Of a stretch of DNA of 64,000 bases, positions 61,330-64,000 are shown one piece after another (the stretch's first letter is position 1; every line of letters starts with the position of its first letter). The notes under the pieces were generated by a model that searched no databases, was not told where the DNA came from, and saw only the letters and a list, made by a program, of their open reading frames with translations. This DNA comes from Tetrahymena thermophila SB210 (lineage: Eukaryota; Ciliophora; Oligohymenophorea; Hymenostomatida; Tetrahymenidae). The translations under genes were made by a program, and so were the position numbers. The stretch covers positions 62,001-126,000 of the forward strand of contig NW_002476143.1 in the NCBI RefSeq assembly GCF_000189635.1. The letters are read 5' to 3'.

Positions 61330-63932
61330 ATGAACAAGCTTAGTGAAGTTTAGCAACAAAAGCTATTTAAATAAATTATTGAGCAGGATTCTGAAAACAC
61401 AATATGCGCTGACTGTGGAATGAAAAATCCTACTTGGTGCTCTTTAGATTTAGGTGTATTTGTTTGTTTAGACTGTTCTGGTAAATCTTATTTTTTCAAT
61501 AAGCTAAGACATTTGTTTCAATTTAAATTATTTACTAATTTAGTAAAAAATCTAAATAGCAATCAGATTGTGAAAAATAGCTAAAAAATAAAGAAGCTAC
61601 TAGATCATTTTTATCAATTTATATTTTAATTTAAAAAGGTGGGCATAGAAGATTAGGGCCTACAGTTAGCAGAATTAGAAGCTACAAAATAGATTCTTTA
61701 GTAGAAAAAGATACAAATGTATTTTTTAGCGTAGGAAATAGATTAGCAAATTAATATTATGAAGCGAAGTTGAAAAATACTCACATAAAACCTTGTTAAG
61801 ATAGTCCATTAGACAATAAAATAGAGTTTGTAAGATAGAAATATCTTGAAAAGCGATATGTCTAAAACCAAAAAGATCCAAGTCCAGGTGAAATTTTCTT
61901 CAAAAGTGGAAAAGGGTAAACAAAAAAACAAATAAACAAACAAACTATTTATATAATTTTTCAATTTTACTATATCAGAAATAATGCAGCCTAGTCAATA
62001 TCTACAAGAAAATCAATTATGATTCAACGCAAATAGGAATTAATTTTTAACTTGAAATTTTATTCTTAAGAATTATCCAAAAAAAGAATCTTTTTATTCA
62101 ACCTTTAAATAATTTTTTATCAAATAAATTATTTTAAAACAAGCATAATTTCTTTATTTATTATGTTAAGCTGTTTTTAAAACATTCTTTTAAAAAGCAT
62201 TCACAAATTAAATTAATTAAATCCATGCATTTATTTATTCAATTTTATCATAAAAAGATAAGAAAATCCTAATTCTAGAAACAACTTTTAAGGATTTACT
62301 TAAGGAGATTCACCTGATAAAAGAAGAGCGAATAGCAATATTCCTTCTTCGAGCCCAGGATAATTTGATTTTTTTTAGTAATTAAACAATAATTCTCCTA
62401 CTAAAACTTCAAATCCTTAATAGTAATAAAAAAATTATCCTTCTAATAAGATTCCTTCAAAGTAATATCAAATTGGAGTTCAACCACCTCCTATCTAAAA
62501 GCCTAGCGCAGTAGTTAATAACTCAAATTAAAAACCAAAGAATAATGCTTAAATGATGTGGGACATGAGTTAATTCATGAACAAGAATTCTGACACTAAA
62601 AAGTAAAGCTAACCTTAAAGTAGAAATGAATTGGAAGTTCCTTAAAATTAAAGTTTGTAGGGTGGATCTGATAATAACTTGGAATCGAAATCATCATAAT
62701 TCAATAGTTTTAACCATGTATCTAAATCACCAGATCCTTTTGATGAGAATTTTATGCAGTGCTTTAAGTCTGCGGATGGAAGCTTTCCTACATAACCGTT
62801 TTAAGATAAGAAACCAACATAAAATAAAAGTAATTTCTAATAATTCAAACCAGAATAATAAGAAAACAGTAAACAATAAGAGTAGAAAACTTAAAAAACC
62901 TAAAACAATAGCAATGACCCATTTAATTTTTGGAATGCTTAAAACAACAATAATTAGTTCAATCAATAATAGTAACAATAATAGTAAAATTAGGTACCTT
63001 AAAAATCTGATAAAGAAAATAATAAATCTAGCTAAATTCAGATTAAAAGAGCTTCTTTACCATAGGTTAGAGGTAATTCTAACTAAAATGAAGACTATTG
63101 GTAAAAATAATTTGCTGATTTCAGCTCTTTCAATAATACTCCCATCCAAAATAACAACTAAGATAGATCAGCTAACAAACAGCTTGAATTTTAATCGCCT
63201 ACATATAATCAAAATCAGTATTAGAGCTATGATCCTAAGCAAGTTTCAGATTTTAATTAATAGAATAATATGAATCACCATTCATAATCTTAGAAGTAAA
63301 TTTAAGATTAGCATCATCATTAACATCACTCAAAATCTGCATAGTAAACCTAAAACCCATTTGATGACTTTTTTAGTGATTTTAGCAATAATGGTAATAT
63401 GCAAAATAATAACTTTAGTTAACAATAAAATAATAACTTTAACTAATAGTAAAATAATTTAAATATGAATTACAATAATAATAACAACTGTAATTAAATG
63501 AATAATAATAATTAATTTAATTGCTAAACAAACAACTAGTACAGTACCTAAGATTTGCAGCAATTTTATCCATCATAAAATATCAATTATTAAAATTAAT
63601 TCAACTAAGGCTTTTAATAGCCAAATGTATACAATTAAAGCTAGATGAATGATATGAATTTTAGCGTACCAAATTAGTAATTTACTCCATAATAATTTAA
63701 TTACTAAAATCAATATAACAACTTTAACACTATTAAGTCTCCACAAAACCAATAGAATTAGTAACCTAATTTTAACCAGTAAAATATCTAATAATAATAG
63801 TATTTCAATTAAAGCAACCAATAATAATTTTGTCAGCAACAGTAATAATTTTTCTCACCGTAGCAGTAGCCATAATAGCCTTCATTTTAATAAAATTAAT
63901 AAAAAAATATTGATTTGCTTGATCTTATTTGA
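61330..63932 (+). CDS. ArfGAP with Gln/Asn-rich tail, DPF/NPF motifs and clathrin-box-like C-terminus (693 aa)
   Basis: Exons 61330-61480, 61639-61915 and 62279-63932; stop TGA 63930-63932; phases agree. ArfGAPs stimulate GTP hydrolysis by Arf GTPases during coat formation. The zinc finger is complete: C26-x2-C29-x16-C46-x2-C49-x4-R54, including the catalytic arginine, followed by [26 protein letters not shown] and KYLEKRYV. The tail of 550 residues is Gln/Asn-rich with DPF at 295-297 and 356-358 and NPFDDFF from 502. In other organisms such motifs bind AP-2 appendages and EH domains. The protein ends in IDLLDLI, which resembles a clathrin box. This suggests an endocytic or clathrin-coat ArfGAP (inference; the SMAP group is a functional analogue). 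The second intron (363 nt) is long and could hide a small exon near 61980-62030 (NNAAQSISTRKS). A 215-codon open stretch in another frame (62626-63273) is a composition shadow of this tail. Confidence 0.88.
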
Positions 63933-64000
63933 TTTTATAATATTATTAAAATTCTAATTTAAGATAAATTAAAAAATATTATGGTTAATTTATTAATCTA

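Noticed and set aside
62626..63273. 215-codon open frame on the + strand
   Set aside because: It is a frame shadow of the Gln/Asn-rich ArfGAP tail; the true frame continues from the zinc-finger exons through TAA/TAG codons to TGA at 63930.
1..64000. Chromosome-breakage sequence, telomere repeats, tRNA or rRNA genes, CRISPR arrays
   Set aside because: Read for AAACCAACC-type breakage motifs, CCCCAA/GGGGTT tracts, tRNA B-box sequences and regular short repeats with spacers; none found by eye.

Overview
The window reads as nuclear DNA of an oligohymenophorean ciliate of the Tetrahymena type. It is extremely AT-rich. Every recognisable gene is open only if TAA and TAG are read as Gln and TGA is the sole stop. 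Introns run from about 40 to 565 nt, with GTA(A) donors and T-rich ...TAG/AAG acceptors, which is too long for Paramecium. No bacterial-type features are present. All coordinates were worked out by hand translation.

Layout. 0-9 kb: three + strand genes for Gln/Asn-rich low-complexity proteins (one cut by the window edge). The second is a short paralogue of the N-terminal fifth of the third. 10-13.1 kb: a leucine-rich-repeat gene built from 90-nt phase-2 exons on a tandemly duplicated exon-intron unit; its start is unresolved. 13.7-16.0 kb (-): a coiled-coil protein. 17.8-21.0 kb (+): an eight-exon ABCD-type half transporter.

21.4-51.3 kb is a 30-kb gene-poor, repeat-rich island. Its genes are very small. 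Six intact single-exon genes, one gene with a replaced start and two broken copies encode pre-pro peptides with an almost invariant signal peptide and a variable C-terminal knot of six cysteines (C-x6-C-x4/5-CC-x3/4-C-x4-C, the spacing of inhibitor-cystine-knot peptides). A second subfamily has one open and two decayed members. Each gene sits in a repeated cassette of more than 1 kb, with a shared sequence block about 600 bp upstream of the start. Between 41 and 50.7 kb the cassettes are interleaved with a roughly 1-1.3 kb non-coding repeat; one copy has long terminal inverted repeats. This secreted cysteine-knot array is the best candidate for an undescribed system.

51.4-63.9 kb returns to ordinary genes: a C2 + Dpy-30-motif protein (-; a decayed copy lies at 39.3-40.2 kb), a tubulin-tyrosine-ligase-like enzyme (-), a 1063-residue coiled-coil Gln/Asn-rich protein (+), and an ArfGAP with a long Gln/Asn-rich tail carrying DPF/NPF motifs and a C-terminal clathrin-box-like end (+). 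Several of these point to cilia and membrane traffic. Nothing in the sequence ties them to the peptide array beyond position, except that secreted peptides depend on the secretory pathway.
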